A stretch of DNA of 64,000 nucleotides from Eutypella sp. D-1 (taxonomy: Eukaryota > Ascomycota > Sordariomycetes > Xylariales > Diatrypaceae). How positions within the stretch are numbered: the stretch's first letter is position 1; every line of letters starts with the position of its first letter. The translations under genes and the position numbers were made by a program. This document shows, piece by piece, positions 1 through 12,273 of this stretch. The stretch is from the NCBI GenBank assembly GCA_023313575.1, contig JAJTTP010000007.1, positions 310,001-374,000 on the forward strand, given 5' to 3'. Below the pieces are notes generated by a model. It saw only the letters and a program-made list of their open reading frames with translations. It had not been told where the DNA came from and searched no databases.

Positions 1-2173
1 CCAGCTTCGACGTAGGAGGGTATTTTCCTGGACTTTGAGGAAGCCTTCAGCACGTCACGCCTTGGACTATACCAACCTACCATAATTTGGGATCGGACCT
101 GATCACATACGCCAAGGAGACCTCATCAGGTCGCTATATAGAGGCCCCTCCCAGGACTGGGTGATCGTTCCCCCTTACTCAATTGCGGCACGTCAGCTAG
201 CAGGGGGAAGGTATCGGGTTGTTGGCGACTGTTACCTGGGAAAGCTGCGCAGGAACAAATCAAGCATTCCAACGTGGGCATAGTTCCTGCTTCATACTCA
301 TGTAGCTGCATCTATGTTGTCTACGGTGATAGAAGAAATGGTGCCAGGGGTAGTCAGTTGAAACTCTATGGACATCGTCTCTCTGTCTGTTAGGGTTTAT
401 CACTGAAGTCTTCTTCAACGTTGACTCATTCATAGTAGTTACACGAATGCTGGTCTCAAGAAGGGTCGGCTTAGGGTGTTGCAGCGGAAGCGTAACTCGC
501 ACACTCCTTCACAATACTGATGCAAGCAAGGATTGAACTCACGTACAAACTACCAAGATACTTCTTAAAGTGGTTCAAAGCCAAGGGGAGCAGCAGTGTG
601 TTAAATGTATAGTCGATCGATGCGAAAGCCACTTGGCTATCTAGAAGCCAATACAAAACAACGGCTCTATTGATGCCCTTGGCTTAATCGTAGGTAGCGT
701 CATAATAGTTAACGCATTTCGAGTTCAAACCATTCATCAAGCGTAAGCAGCGATAAAAAACCACGGTGCATCGATACCTATCACGGAGGTTCCAATAGTA
801 CATACCTCACAGAGTACTGTTTTCTTGCTGCACAGTAGTAAGGTATGCCCAAGTTGACTGGCTGAGGATAGTAATATTAGTAGGCAATCGCGGCGCTGAA
901 AAGGAGATGGAAGATCATTGCCAATTTTGCCGAACATCCGGTTCAAATAGTTGATAGCCGGGGTGCTTATACCTACCTACACTCACTATGGCCTATGACA
1001 TATTATTGTACCTGCCTGCCCGCGATACTGGTTAGAATCGCTGGCTACGGGTCAGTTATCATTGCTGTATCCTGCCGATGTATCTTCATTTGACGTTGCG
1101 ATGAGTTAGGGATGATGTGAAGTGCTTAAATCAATTGTTGTTGTCGCTTTGCACTGCAGCCTTTTCAGCTTGCTGCTTACAGACCTTCCCCAACAGGGCA
1201 GTGCGAGGCATGGGGATATGCAGGAACCGTAGACGATGCCCTTCAGCACTAATAATAGAGCCTCGGGCTGTTGTTGATTTCACGCCATTATCATCGAACG
1301 TATCCGGGGAAGAAGGCTAAACTGTTTTTAGCCTCAATACAAGAGGGAAACAGATACGTCCAAGGCGGCTCGCATTACTGTGCTAGACCCTGCTTAACTT
1401 GACCCGCGCTACATCATTCGCCCCATACAGCATCGATGCGGCCGGGTCCACGAGGTGTAGATGTTTCGCATGCATCGAAAGTGCCTCTCGAAAGTTCCTG
1501 CAACGTTACTGGTTAGATTTAGAAACAAACTCCAATGATGAGGGGAAAGTCCCCCACTGCTCATGTGTCGTAAGGCTGTCTCGATAGTATTTCGCCGAGC
1601 ACTAGACCACTTTTCACCCACACTGCTTGGCGTGGCTTTGTGGGACTTCCCCTTTTCGGAAGGAGGATTTCCCCTTCGCGACCAGGTGCCTCCCAAAGTA
1701 CCATCCAAGCGCGTTCGTCTAATCTTAAGTGAGGTCGCAATCGCAGTCAGCTTGCAGGAACATCTGAGCATAGTGGCCTGCGTCAAATGCGTTCTTGGAA
1801 GGAGATATAGCGAAGCTCTGCCATGCACGAGGGCGCAGCGCTTGTTGATAATAGTATTCCTGGGATAGATCCTATCAGATTCCGCAGCCCCCGGAAACTC
1901 TTTATTATGGTGTATTCCAGTCTCGGAAGGAGATCATGTAGGTTAGAGGCTCATGATCCGCGATCGTCGTATGGGCGTAGGACTTTGACAGAACAGGGGC
2001 ATTCACGACGCCCGTGATAATCTGCATGAGTGGCTCCGAGAAGCATAAATACCGCCGGTCTCCTAGGCAAAATCGAGACATGATCGCTTAGAACGTAGAT
2101 ATCCCAATCATAGAGCTACCGTATATCCCACCTCATATCCACAAGTCAAACCCGTTCGCTATAAATCGCCAAG
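1..2173. other. Intergenic, no supportable gene
   Basis: No reading frame here resembles a known family and none has a convincing splice structure. The longest frame (1409-1828, minus, 139 codons) is of ordinary composition and overlaps an opposing 101-codon frame, as expected by chance. The last 150 bases serve as the upstream region of the subtilisin gene; an AT-rich CATAAATA at about 2043-2050 could be a TATA-like element, which is only inference. Confidence 0.6.
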
Positions 2174-3660
<1,487 letters not shown>

Positions 3661-5574
3661 CTACGCTCGGTGACCTGGGGCGAAAGAAAGATCGTGGTTC
3701 GCACCGGGCGCCTTTCGGATGAATTGGTTAGACGCCCGGGTCTGGCAAGGTTCTTCGACGATTGGCGATTTGAATCTTCTTGTACATAGTTGATTGACAT
3801 AGACACCTAGAAAGGGCACAAGTACATGTATATACTTCCACAATTTACAACATGACAATCTCATATGATGGGACGAACGCTGAATGCTGTGCTGTGCTGT
3901 GTTACGCATTGGCTTGGCGGTCCCGTTCTAGAATGTTTCTATCAAAAAGGGGCTCGTTGTGCACAAAGTGTGGCGCCTCGTTGATCAGTGTGAGACTGCC
4001 ACGGGGCGACTCGGTGTTGGAGTCAAGCCTACGTAAGCATTCATTTTTCAGCACTCTGAGGGAATTTAATGTCAATTGGAGATGGGCGTCGCATTGTGGG
4101 ATTCCGGTAGGCAGTGCGATTGCCGACATTCGCACAAATTTGTGCACTTGATAAACCGGAAAGCGGAACGCATGCACGCGCCCGCGGTTCGGTAAACCAG
4201 ATCCGGAAAGACCTATGTGTTCGACTCTTGACAGGTCTGCCAGCAGGCCGCCCTGGGGTTCTTGTCTTTGGTGATGTCGGTTCGTGTCATTTGTTCGTTG
4301 CAGTATAGGGCTTCGCTGTACATAAGCAATTAATATCAATCCCTACAGGATGCCGCGTAGCTGCCGAGTAGGGTGGTACCTAGTTTCCCTGCTGCATCAC
4401 TTCTTCCGGGCAGTTGCGTCGCGAACATGTGGGAGCGATTTATTCCATCTCCAACTCAGCACGGTGTAGAGGTCGAGAAATCACGCTGCAATTATTTTTA
4501 CACAGCCACGCAACGCCTCAGGGCGATCCCTCTACCGTATTGTAACCATAGCTGGGTATTGGGTGAGCTAATAGTGATCTGACACCTGGTTTCAGCCCTG
4601 GCCTGATAGGGCTCCCCGCAGAGCCGCACGCCACGCACTCAGATTCACATATCTCATGCATGGAATGGAACATCCCGATCTCAATTATGTAAGACATAGT
4701 TATCCGCACGTGGAACGTAAGGCAAGCGGGACCTGTGGAAAAGGAGATCCCGGGCAGTTCGGAGAGTTCGTGGTCAGACTTCTGACCGAGGACGGTTTAG
4801 TTAGTAGGTCTCTGCGCGTAATACCTAGTTACCACCAGAGCAAGGCGCAGATGTCTCCAAGAGCTCGATCGGAAGGGGCAGAATAAGGTCCGTGATCTTA
4901 CATAATATCGCGCAATGACACAACTATCTTCAGGGCGATGGAGAATGTTCATGCACAATTAGAGCAGGCAACTAGCCAACGAGTCAACCCCAACTATGCA
5001 GTGAGGCATACGGCTACCGAAAGGGAGCGGTCGAGGTGGTAACTAGTGTTCTAGGTAGGGTCAATTTTTAAGAGATACGCGCAGTCGTTAAGCTTGGTTG
5101 GTTTGGAGAGCCAGAAGAGTAGCGAATGTGTTTTTTGTTCTATTAAAAGCAAAAGCATAAAAACCGTGTAGCATCTTAAAGTGAGTGTAAAGAACGCCGG
5201 CCAGCATCTAAGAAACGACTAAGAAATACCAGCAGATGATAATACAGGGTGGAAAGGATACATGACGGTAAAATGAAGCAACGAAAAAAGCAACCAAGTC
5301 AATAACCATGATAAAGACCGAATTCTTGTCTATAAACCAAACGCCCCTATATCTGACCCCACATCGCATGATCCCGAAATCCTCGGTGAGTAATTCTATG
5401 TCTATTTGCTGTTCTGTTGCGCCGAGTAACTGCCGGATATAGATGTGGGCTGTGGAGCTTTTGACCACCCAGTTTCGAAAGGAAAAAAAGAAAAAAAAAA
5501 AGCGCCGGCCGGCGAAGAAGGAAAAGTCGATGGAGGAGTCACATCGGAAATGGCGTTAGCCCCAAGACTGCGTC
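3661..5574. other. Intergenic, nothing recognised
   Basis: This separates the subtilisin from the convergent small zinc protein gene. Several frames of 60-145 codons exist (for example 3902-4339, minus) but they overlap on both strands, match no family I know and lack splice support. A short A-rich tract lies near 5483-5503. No repeat or RNA gene was seen. Confidence 0.55.
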
Positions 5575-5839
5575 TTAGCCGCTGACGGGAATCTTGTGTG
5601 TCTCGGTCGAGCATTTGTCGCATTTAGTGTGGTTGCAGGTTGTGCCTGTGTTGGGGTTGTAGTTAAGGCACACATTCATCCCGGGGTGTTTTCTATCGTA
5701 GTCCGCTCCAGGGGCTTCCAGAACACGGGCACATTTATGCTATAACGAGTTAACATAAGTACAGCGAGGACAGCCGGTTTTTAAGACTTACACAGAACCA
5801 AAGGACGTGGGTCTGATAAGAAATCCTAGCCCGAGGCAT
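5575..5839 (-). CDS. Small cysteine-rich, zinc-binding-type fungal protein (70 aa)
   Basis: Two exons on the minus strand: 5839-5792 (16 codons) and 5739-5575 (54 codons plus stop), joined in phase 0 across a 52-nt intron with a GTAAGT donor and a TATAG acceptor. The product begins MPRARISY and reads across the junction as LWFC-HKC, so splicing creates a CxxC pair (C16, C19). A single Cys follows at about residue 40, and then a CNHTKCDKC cluster with Cys-x4-Cys-x2-Cys spacing. An aromatic residue before CxxC plus a C-terminal CNHxxCxxC cluster resembles the small fungal zinc-ribbon-like proteins that carry W-x-C-x2-C then C-x2-C-x-H-x3-C-x2-C; this likeness is my inference. There is no signal peptide or membrane segment, so a cytosolic or nuclear role is likely. 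Function is unknown. Each exon alone is too short to be noticed by ORF scanning. Confidence 0.6.
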
Positions 5840-8800
5840 GGTTGAGGATGGAAGAAGTTGAATAATGCGGGTTAATGAGGAAAAGCTGGGAAGCTAGAGA
5901 CTAAGGTCTGTGTGTTGAGAATGAAATTGATATGGTGATGTGATGCTGCTGTTAGTGACTGTTCTTTCTTCTCGAGAACTTACCTTTTATTTAATCGAGA
6001 ATCTCCGTCAGCATTGATGTCAAGTACAGGGCAAAAGCGACAAAAGTAGGGCGAGCTTGATGATACACCTCACAAGCTCTATTCCGGTGGGCGACTTCAT
6101 CGTGGACTCGGTATGAAGGTCAAACAGGGCGGGAGGCCGCAGTGCCCCCGTGCTTCACAGTCCTATCATCGAAAGAGGTTCCTTCCATAAAAGAGCTTGA
6201 GGTCCTGTAGAACTTCTTGAGGCCAACACCAAGGTGGATCTCGTGAACGGCATGGACAGGCGTTTCTTCTCTGTTCGGTGTGAGGGGCAGGTCGTTATTC
6301 GACGAGACGATGCTTTGAGGCAAGAGGGGACGATGCCGACACAGGCAAGCAAGGAATGGTTGGACGTCGCACACTTGAGCATCGCCTCCTCGATCCCGTC
6401 CCCGGCCTCCCTCATAGGCATCAGCTCCAATCCCATGAATGCTAGGGTCGACGGTCAATGGCCCAGTCCCGGTGAAAGCACGGTGCTTAGGTAGCACTGG
6501 TCCTAGGTGTCGGAAGGACTCCAACTAGATATCCATCGATGCCCTACTAGCCACGGTCCAATGCCAGCCATGCTTGGTGCGTCTGACCTGGAAGAATAAA
6601 ATGCGATGAATAAACGCCTATAGCATGGTTTCATTAAACGGATCTAAAGCTATTTGGATAGGGGTTACACCTAACTTGACGGCCAGCTGGTTTGGGAAGG
6701 AACAATAAAGGAGCCTCTTATTAGTCAGGCAAGGTAGCAGAGCCGCATTCCTTGGCATTTGGCGATGTATCTTTTCCATGTGGCACAGAGGGAGGAGGTA
6801 GGGCTTCACCAAGCGACGAACATTCTGCTTAGGTGGGACATCGTTACGGCTGTCAATTTTCTGGGCGGGCTCAGCCACGGCATGCATTTGGCCTCAGGAG
6901 ACGTTAGTCGGGCGCATCCTTGGGCAGCGAAAGTAATATAATCGAGGCGCATGTCTTTGCCCCATATATTCGGTGCGTGAAAGTAGCGGAACCTTCCGGC
7001 TCGGATCTCACCGAGATAATGAAAAAGCGAAATGGAGTTGGTATTATGAGGATTGAAAAGGTGAACCTTTTGGTCCAACTAGTTGGAATGACGGCGGGAT
7101 GTTGCATCGAAGATCCGATAAGAGCCGCAATGGGACTCACTGCCCCCGAATGTACCTGGGTAGATGTTACTCGGTATGACTCTGTCTGCAAGGGTGCGTG
7201 GAGCTTGTAGATCTTGAAGGGAGTCAAAACTGGCCTCAAAAAATAGTGACAAGGACTTTGGATTTTCTTGGTCAAGCAGAGCCTCATAGTCTTCTGTGAC
7301 CGCTGATTAAGCCAACCTGCTCTTACGTGAATAGGGGTTGCTGATCAGAGTCCCATGTATCCTATCGAAATTTTGGAGGGCAATTCCCAATGATCCCCCC
7401 AAATGATATCGCGGTACAGAGTCGCTCGTAAATCTCAAAAGAAGCTTGAGATCGTCGTATTGTGATGATGGGCTAGCCATGACCCCTATTGCGTTGCGCG
7501 TGGTGTCCGGTGAGTCGGCATCGTTGAATGGTAGAACCAAACAGCAACATTGGCTAGACTAACCCAAAGTTGTGCCTGTGATGCGACGGCAAGAAATGAA
7601 ACTGGATATATAGTTTCCAGGTCATCGGCGCCTAGTTTGGCCACCATGGCGCTAGAGTGAAAGAATAAGTCGACAATATCCACTTACAAGATGTCAACTT
7701 ATGATACAAATGCTAGGCATTCTCCAGTTGATATAGCAGTCGGTTGCTCTTGGCATAGGCATGACTTGCCTAGCTATCGTAAAGGAGAGAGGCGTTGAGT
7801 TGATCAAACAAACCTATGTTGGCGTGCGAAGAGGGCCCAGATGTCATGCACCAAGCGGCTGACCAGACGGCTTTTCGACTCAAGTCATATTAAATCTTCC
7901 GTCAGGGTAAGCAGGAATCTAATCCGAGGATTGACGCCTTTATATACTCTGGGGAGGTCAGAATGCTTTTCGAGGACTCGTGTATCCTCAGGCACACTGC
8001 GCAGAGCCTCAACAGACCATATGTAGGCTGTTGGATCGCATCCTCAGGCTACCAAGTGATGATTATGCCCGTGATGGCACAGAAGGGACGCAAATGTGGT
8101 GCGTGGGACGCCACTTCAGCCGCAAGGTTGGATGTTGTTGTGGGGGATACCGAGAGCCTTCTCAGTATATGCATTCCGCTGCTGCTGGATATTATTTCCC
8201 TTTGAGCCTTGAAAATGTCAGGTCCATATCGGCATCGTGATATATAGAGACCACTTTGCCATAGGTTTCCATGAAGACAAAGTGAGGTTTAGATATAAGG
8301 CCATGGTTGTGCTTTGCGCTACAGGATGTCTGAAGGAACATCCTCAACCATAGGAGCTAGCACTGTCCCGTACAGATGAAGGTTTCCGCACAAGACTGAA
8401 TAGACTAGACTTTAGCTGGATAGCCTTCCATCTTACCTTGAATCCGAGCCTACCCGCCCAGAACCATCGAACCCCCTTGGCTCGATGCTTGGGAGGGTGG
8501 GCACGCAGTGAGCAGAGCGTGGGGGTGGGGGTTGAATGTGCAAATAGGGTCATCTACTGCAGTATCGACCGTCATAAGGGACAGCAATGATGTGTCATTA
8601 GCAACCCTACCACTCCCCTAAATCTGAGGACGAGAACCCATGTGAACACAGCTGTAGGTATCTAGGGGCCTCCATTCAGAATACTAAACCTAGCAAGATT
8701 CGCGAAGAGTAACATAGTCAAGGAGAAGTATGCCTAGTATAATTCGGGTGCATTACCCCCTCGACCGGGTAACGCAACCGCAAGGCTCATAGTGATAGTG

Positions 8801-9866
8801 CACATTAGTCGAAAGGCTATCGATACCATATAGATATCATCCAAGCGTGTCGCGTGGTAAGCCTTCGGAACGACGCGCGAACGCCGTATTACCATGACGG
8901 CATTTCTTCAGCTGAACAGGGACACCAGCGAGCGATAATAGACGCGTTCGGACCAACCCAAGTCGGTTACCGAGTAGATATCAGCTCTTGAGCCCATGCA
9001 GGAAGTTTTAGCCGTTCTCTCTAAGTCGTCTACCCGAAGAAGCGAGAAGCTGTTGTTATCATGGTATGGGCTATTCATGATAAGAATCGATCAAACGTTC
9101 AATCACAACACCGCACAATGCGTTTTCACTGAAACGTGGGACTGTGGATGGGATGAGGTTGGGATTGAAGTTGTCCTAACGTACATAAGATTGGCTGGGC
9201 TGAATAAGTCGGGTGAGGCCGTGACAACCAACCACTCAAACTTATGCAAATAGGTAGGCAATTCATAAACACGGGGGAACAGTATATGCATGTATTTGGC
9301 TGTTTTGGCAAAAGCGACATAAGCACAGACCATAAAAAGTAACATTTCAAAAAATTCATGCTAATGAACGGAATGACGGGTAATTAACCCCCCCATTATC
9401 CATACTTATCTCCGATATCCGACATTCATAACCCCGGCAGATTAATTAGCATGCGATTATTATACATACAAGTGGGGGAGTTATGTACATCCAAGCACCC
9501 AAACATCTGGATAGGCACATAACTCTAACTGGTAATTGACGGGCAAGGTAGGTACTTGGGTACTTATATCCACGGCAAGGTTGGTTACACGGCCCATGAG
9601 CGGGAAATTACGTCGCAAAGACGCTATAATCCCTGACAGTTCGTTATCCGCAGTTCAAGTGAACACTGCTAGTAAGTACTAAGTACAGGCGTTACCTATT
9701 ACTTGACGATCACCTTTAACTCAGCTCGCCTACCCTACCACACAACATCATCCCGTACATACATACTTACTCAGGTGTGCTCGGTCGCATCCTGATTCTC
9801 AACACCTGCAGGAACAAGAATTCCTCTATCAGTCATTTCATCTGCTATTCAGCCTTCAGTATAATT

Positions 9867-9868
<2 letters not shown>
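5840..9868. other. Long gene-poor stretch, possible decayed coding remnants
   Basis: No intact gene is supported. Minus-strand frames at 6120-6524, 6904-7287, 7307-7540 and 7486-7683 lie close together and have protein-like composition, but I could not join them by plausible introns or recognise a family. A minus frame at 8344-8553 faintly recalls reverse-transcriptase thumb sequence of fungal LINEs, too weakly to call. The segment from 9360 to 9868 has many short AT-rich runs and GGTAGGTACTTGGGTAC-type motifs and serves as the upstream region of the palmitoyltransferase gene. Confidence 0.5.

Positions 9869-9899
<31 letters not shown>
9869..9899 (+). repeat. Poly(A) homopolymer, 31 A
   Basis: An uninterrupted run of 31 adenines lies 55 bases before the palmitoyltransferase start codon. 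It could be a nucleosome-excluding dA:dT promoter tract, the tail of an old retroposon, or partly an assembly artefact, since homopolymer lengths of this size are often misread. Confidence 0.9.
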
Positions 9900-9900
<1 letters not shown>

Positions 9901-9953
9901 CAAAATCCTATCTTTTCTTTCCCCCTTCCGTCGCTGATCAGGATGTATCTGCG

Positions 9954-11447
9954 ATGCCTGAGGTGGCAAGTACCAGGGCCGCGTCGCGCTGGTCAACCCG
10001 TATAATCCCGCTATTTCTAGGTGCCAGCGTGGGATATGCTACGTATGTTGTCGTCGCACTTGTTTGCGGTAAGTGGTGTTTCCATATAGAAGCAGCCCCT
10101 TACGTTAGTTTATAGGGTTTATAAGCTCTCCCTATAAACTCTGCTTTTGATGTTCCGGCGCATCGGATCCCTTATCTTGTGTCCCTGTGACTACGAGGAA
10201 TGGGAGGCAACGCCCGCCTCGTACGAACAATTAGCTAACGATATCCTTATGTAGCTGATCATCTACTTAGCTTGCGACATGACTCCGGGGCCGCAATCGT
10301 TATATTAATATTTTATTTCATACTCTTCCTATTCATGATCGCATCCTACCTCCGAACCATCCTCACTATCACTTTCGACTGTGGTGTCGTCCCACTCGGT
10401 GCCCTAGCAATCGAACGACGAAAGAATGCCGCGAAGAAGGCGAGGGACTCGCAAGGGTCGGTCATGGACGGCTACTCCTATTACGGCGGGCCGGATCCCG
10501 ACCCGGATAGTCCGGGACTAGAACAGTTCTATACTAGGGATGTATTCGTATGCGAGAGTGACGGCCGTCCGAAGTGGTGTTCGGAGTGTTGCAACTGGAA
10601 ACCGGATAGAGCGCACCACAGCAGCGAGGTGAATCGATGTGTCTACCGCATGGATCACTATTGCCCTTGGGTTGGAGGGATGATTGGCGAGAACTGTGAG
10701 TCGTTTCCAAGCCGGAGTGATGTGCCGAACCGGACTGATATGCTGATAAGTCCTACAGCTTTCAAATTCTTCGTGCAATTTACGTTTTACGCCACTTGTT
10801 ATACCACGCTGGTTGTGATATCGATAGCATGGTGTCTCGCGGATAAAATACATCGGGGACTCGGGACAGATTCACGCTTTATTGCCGGTATTGTCATTGC
10901 CGCGTTCTTCGGCATCTTTGCCTTCATGATGACCGCGACGTCTATGCGCTACGTCTTCCTCAATATGACCAACGTCGACATGCTGAGCTCGAGATCGAAA
11001 GTCTATCAACTGGCTGTTCGGGTTCCTCGTGGGACTAGGTCGACAGACCACTTTACTACAGTCACGTATCCGCTGCCGAAGCTCGAATTAGGCATCAATG
11101 GCGAGGCAAATAGGAGGTCCGTACCCAGCGCGGCCGAGGCGCAAGTGAACAGGCCCGGCCGTGAAGCGCGCGACGGTCTCGCGACTCGCACGTTTGCCAT
11201 CTTCAGGACCGAGCCTGGGGAGAATCCGTGGCACCTCGGGTATCTAAGGAACTGGAAGGAGGTGATGGGGACCACGGTCATAGATTGGGTATTGCCGATT
11301 CGGAAGTCACCGTGCACCAATCATGAGAGCCACGAAAGCTTCTACCCGATGGGTCGCGTCCTTTCGGATATCCGCGCCCGCTACGGTTTCGGTCAAGCGG
11401 CGACGGACGAGGGCCATGGGCTCGAGATGAGGCAATTTAGAAGATAA
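9954..11447 (+). CDS. pfa5: DHHC-family protein S-acyltransferase, Pfa5-like
   Basis: Three exons: 9954-10068, 10255-10695, 10759-11447 (introns of 186 and 63 nt; the first has a GCTAACG branch site). The product is 414 residues. Four membrane segments are visible: about residues 15-38 and 51-70 before, and two hydrophobic stretches after, the cytosolic cysteine-rich domain. The catalytic tetrapeptide is DHYC (172-175) in the context MDHYCPWVGGMIGEN-SFKFF, read across the second junction. The N-terminal sequence RIIPLFLGASVGYATYVVVALVC and the post-DHYC SFKFF block match fungal Pfa5 as I know it. The enzyme transfers palmitate to cysteines of membrane-associated proteins; the target is unknown. 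Oddities: Tyr replaces the second His of DHHC, and two canonical zinc-ligand cysteines of the finger read Ser and Val (HHSSEVNRC). The 63-nt second intron keeps the frame open, so retention would insert 21 residues next to the active site. Confidence 0.88.
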
Positions 11448-12156
11448 ATCAGATATTATTAAGAAGAGAATCGATCAATGGGTTTACACGATGGCATATA
11501 TTATCAACTTTAAAGGGGGGTGTTTGGTGGTGCAGGGCATAAGGGAGACGGGAATTATGTAAGCGTATTGTTTTAGCAGCGAGAGCATCCGGGCCGGGCG
11601 CAAATCTTTTCAATGCATATATTAGATATTTTCAAAGGCAGTAGTATGTCAAGATGTCCGTTCTGCGAGATGTATCCATGCATATTATATTTGTGCGTTC
11701 TATGGGCAAAAACGCTGGCAGCTGTAGCGTTTTGAAATAGGGGGCATAATTCCTCGGATAATGTGTGCATCGGTATTCGACCCGCATATCCCGGGACACG
11801 CTGGGCTTACGAGAGGAATGATACCTCAAGAATATAATCTACGACGCTGTCTGTTCAATCGATAAGCAATTCTAGTGATGATTCATAACTATGGTCGACT
11901 TGAATGCCAATTGGCATGCATTCTTGTCCGTGGAGTCTAGTTCACCCGGGCGGCCACAGCCGCTGGTATTGCTCCAGGCGGTGGTGTCCCCATAAGGTAT
12001 GACGATGAACGTAGCGTGAAAGATAAAAGCTTGGGTCCCAAGTGGTTTCGATTAAGAACTTGATATAGCTTTGCCCATCCAGTGAAGCCACTTATCTAGT
12101 TAACATAGGGTGTATAGGAAAGGGAAAAAAAGGAAACCGAGAAAGAGAAAAAAAAA
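11448..12156. other. Intergenic: 3' flanks of pfa5 and tRNA-like gene
   Basis: This contains the 3' region of the palmitoyltransferase gene and, at its right end, the A-rich run 12142-12156 that on the minus strand is the T tract following the tRNA-like gene. Short minus frames at 11573-11829 overlap each other and match nothing. Confidence 0.6.
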
Positions 12157-12244
12157 CGGCTACGGCAGGAGTCGAACCCGCCCCTCCCCCTAGCAGGACC
12201 AAGGATATAGTAACTTGAGAATGTGCACCGTACACCACGCAGCC
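12157..12244 (-). tRNA. tRNA or tRNA-derived gene, isotype unassigned
   Basis: Read on the minus strand, GGCTGCG (12244-12238) pairs with CGTAGCC (12164-12158) as a 7-bp acceptor stem with one G-U pair, followed by discriminator G (12157) and a run of T that would stop RNA polymerase III. The T arm GCGGG-TTCGACT-CCTGC contains a perfect box B (GGTTCGACTCC). The D arm GTG(T)..(G)CAC contains a box A-like TGGTGTACGGTG. Between D and T arms lie about 44 nt, more than a plain anticodon arm and variable loop, implying either an intron of roughly 15 nt or a long variable arm. I could not find an anticodon stem that is fully paired with U33 in place. It may be a functional intron-containing tRNA or a decayed copy. 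Confidence 0.5.
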
Positions 12245-12273
12245 AGATGAGTTCTTTGTTAATTGCTAAAGGA

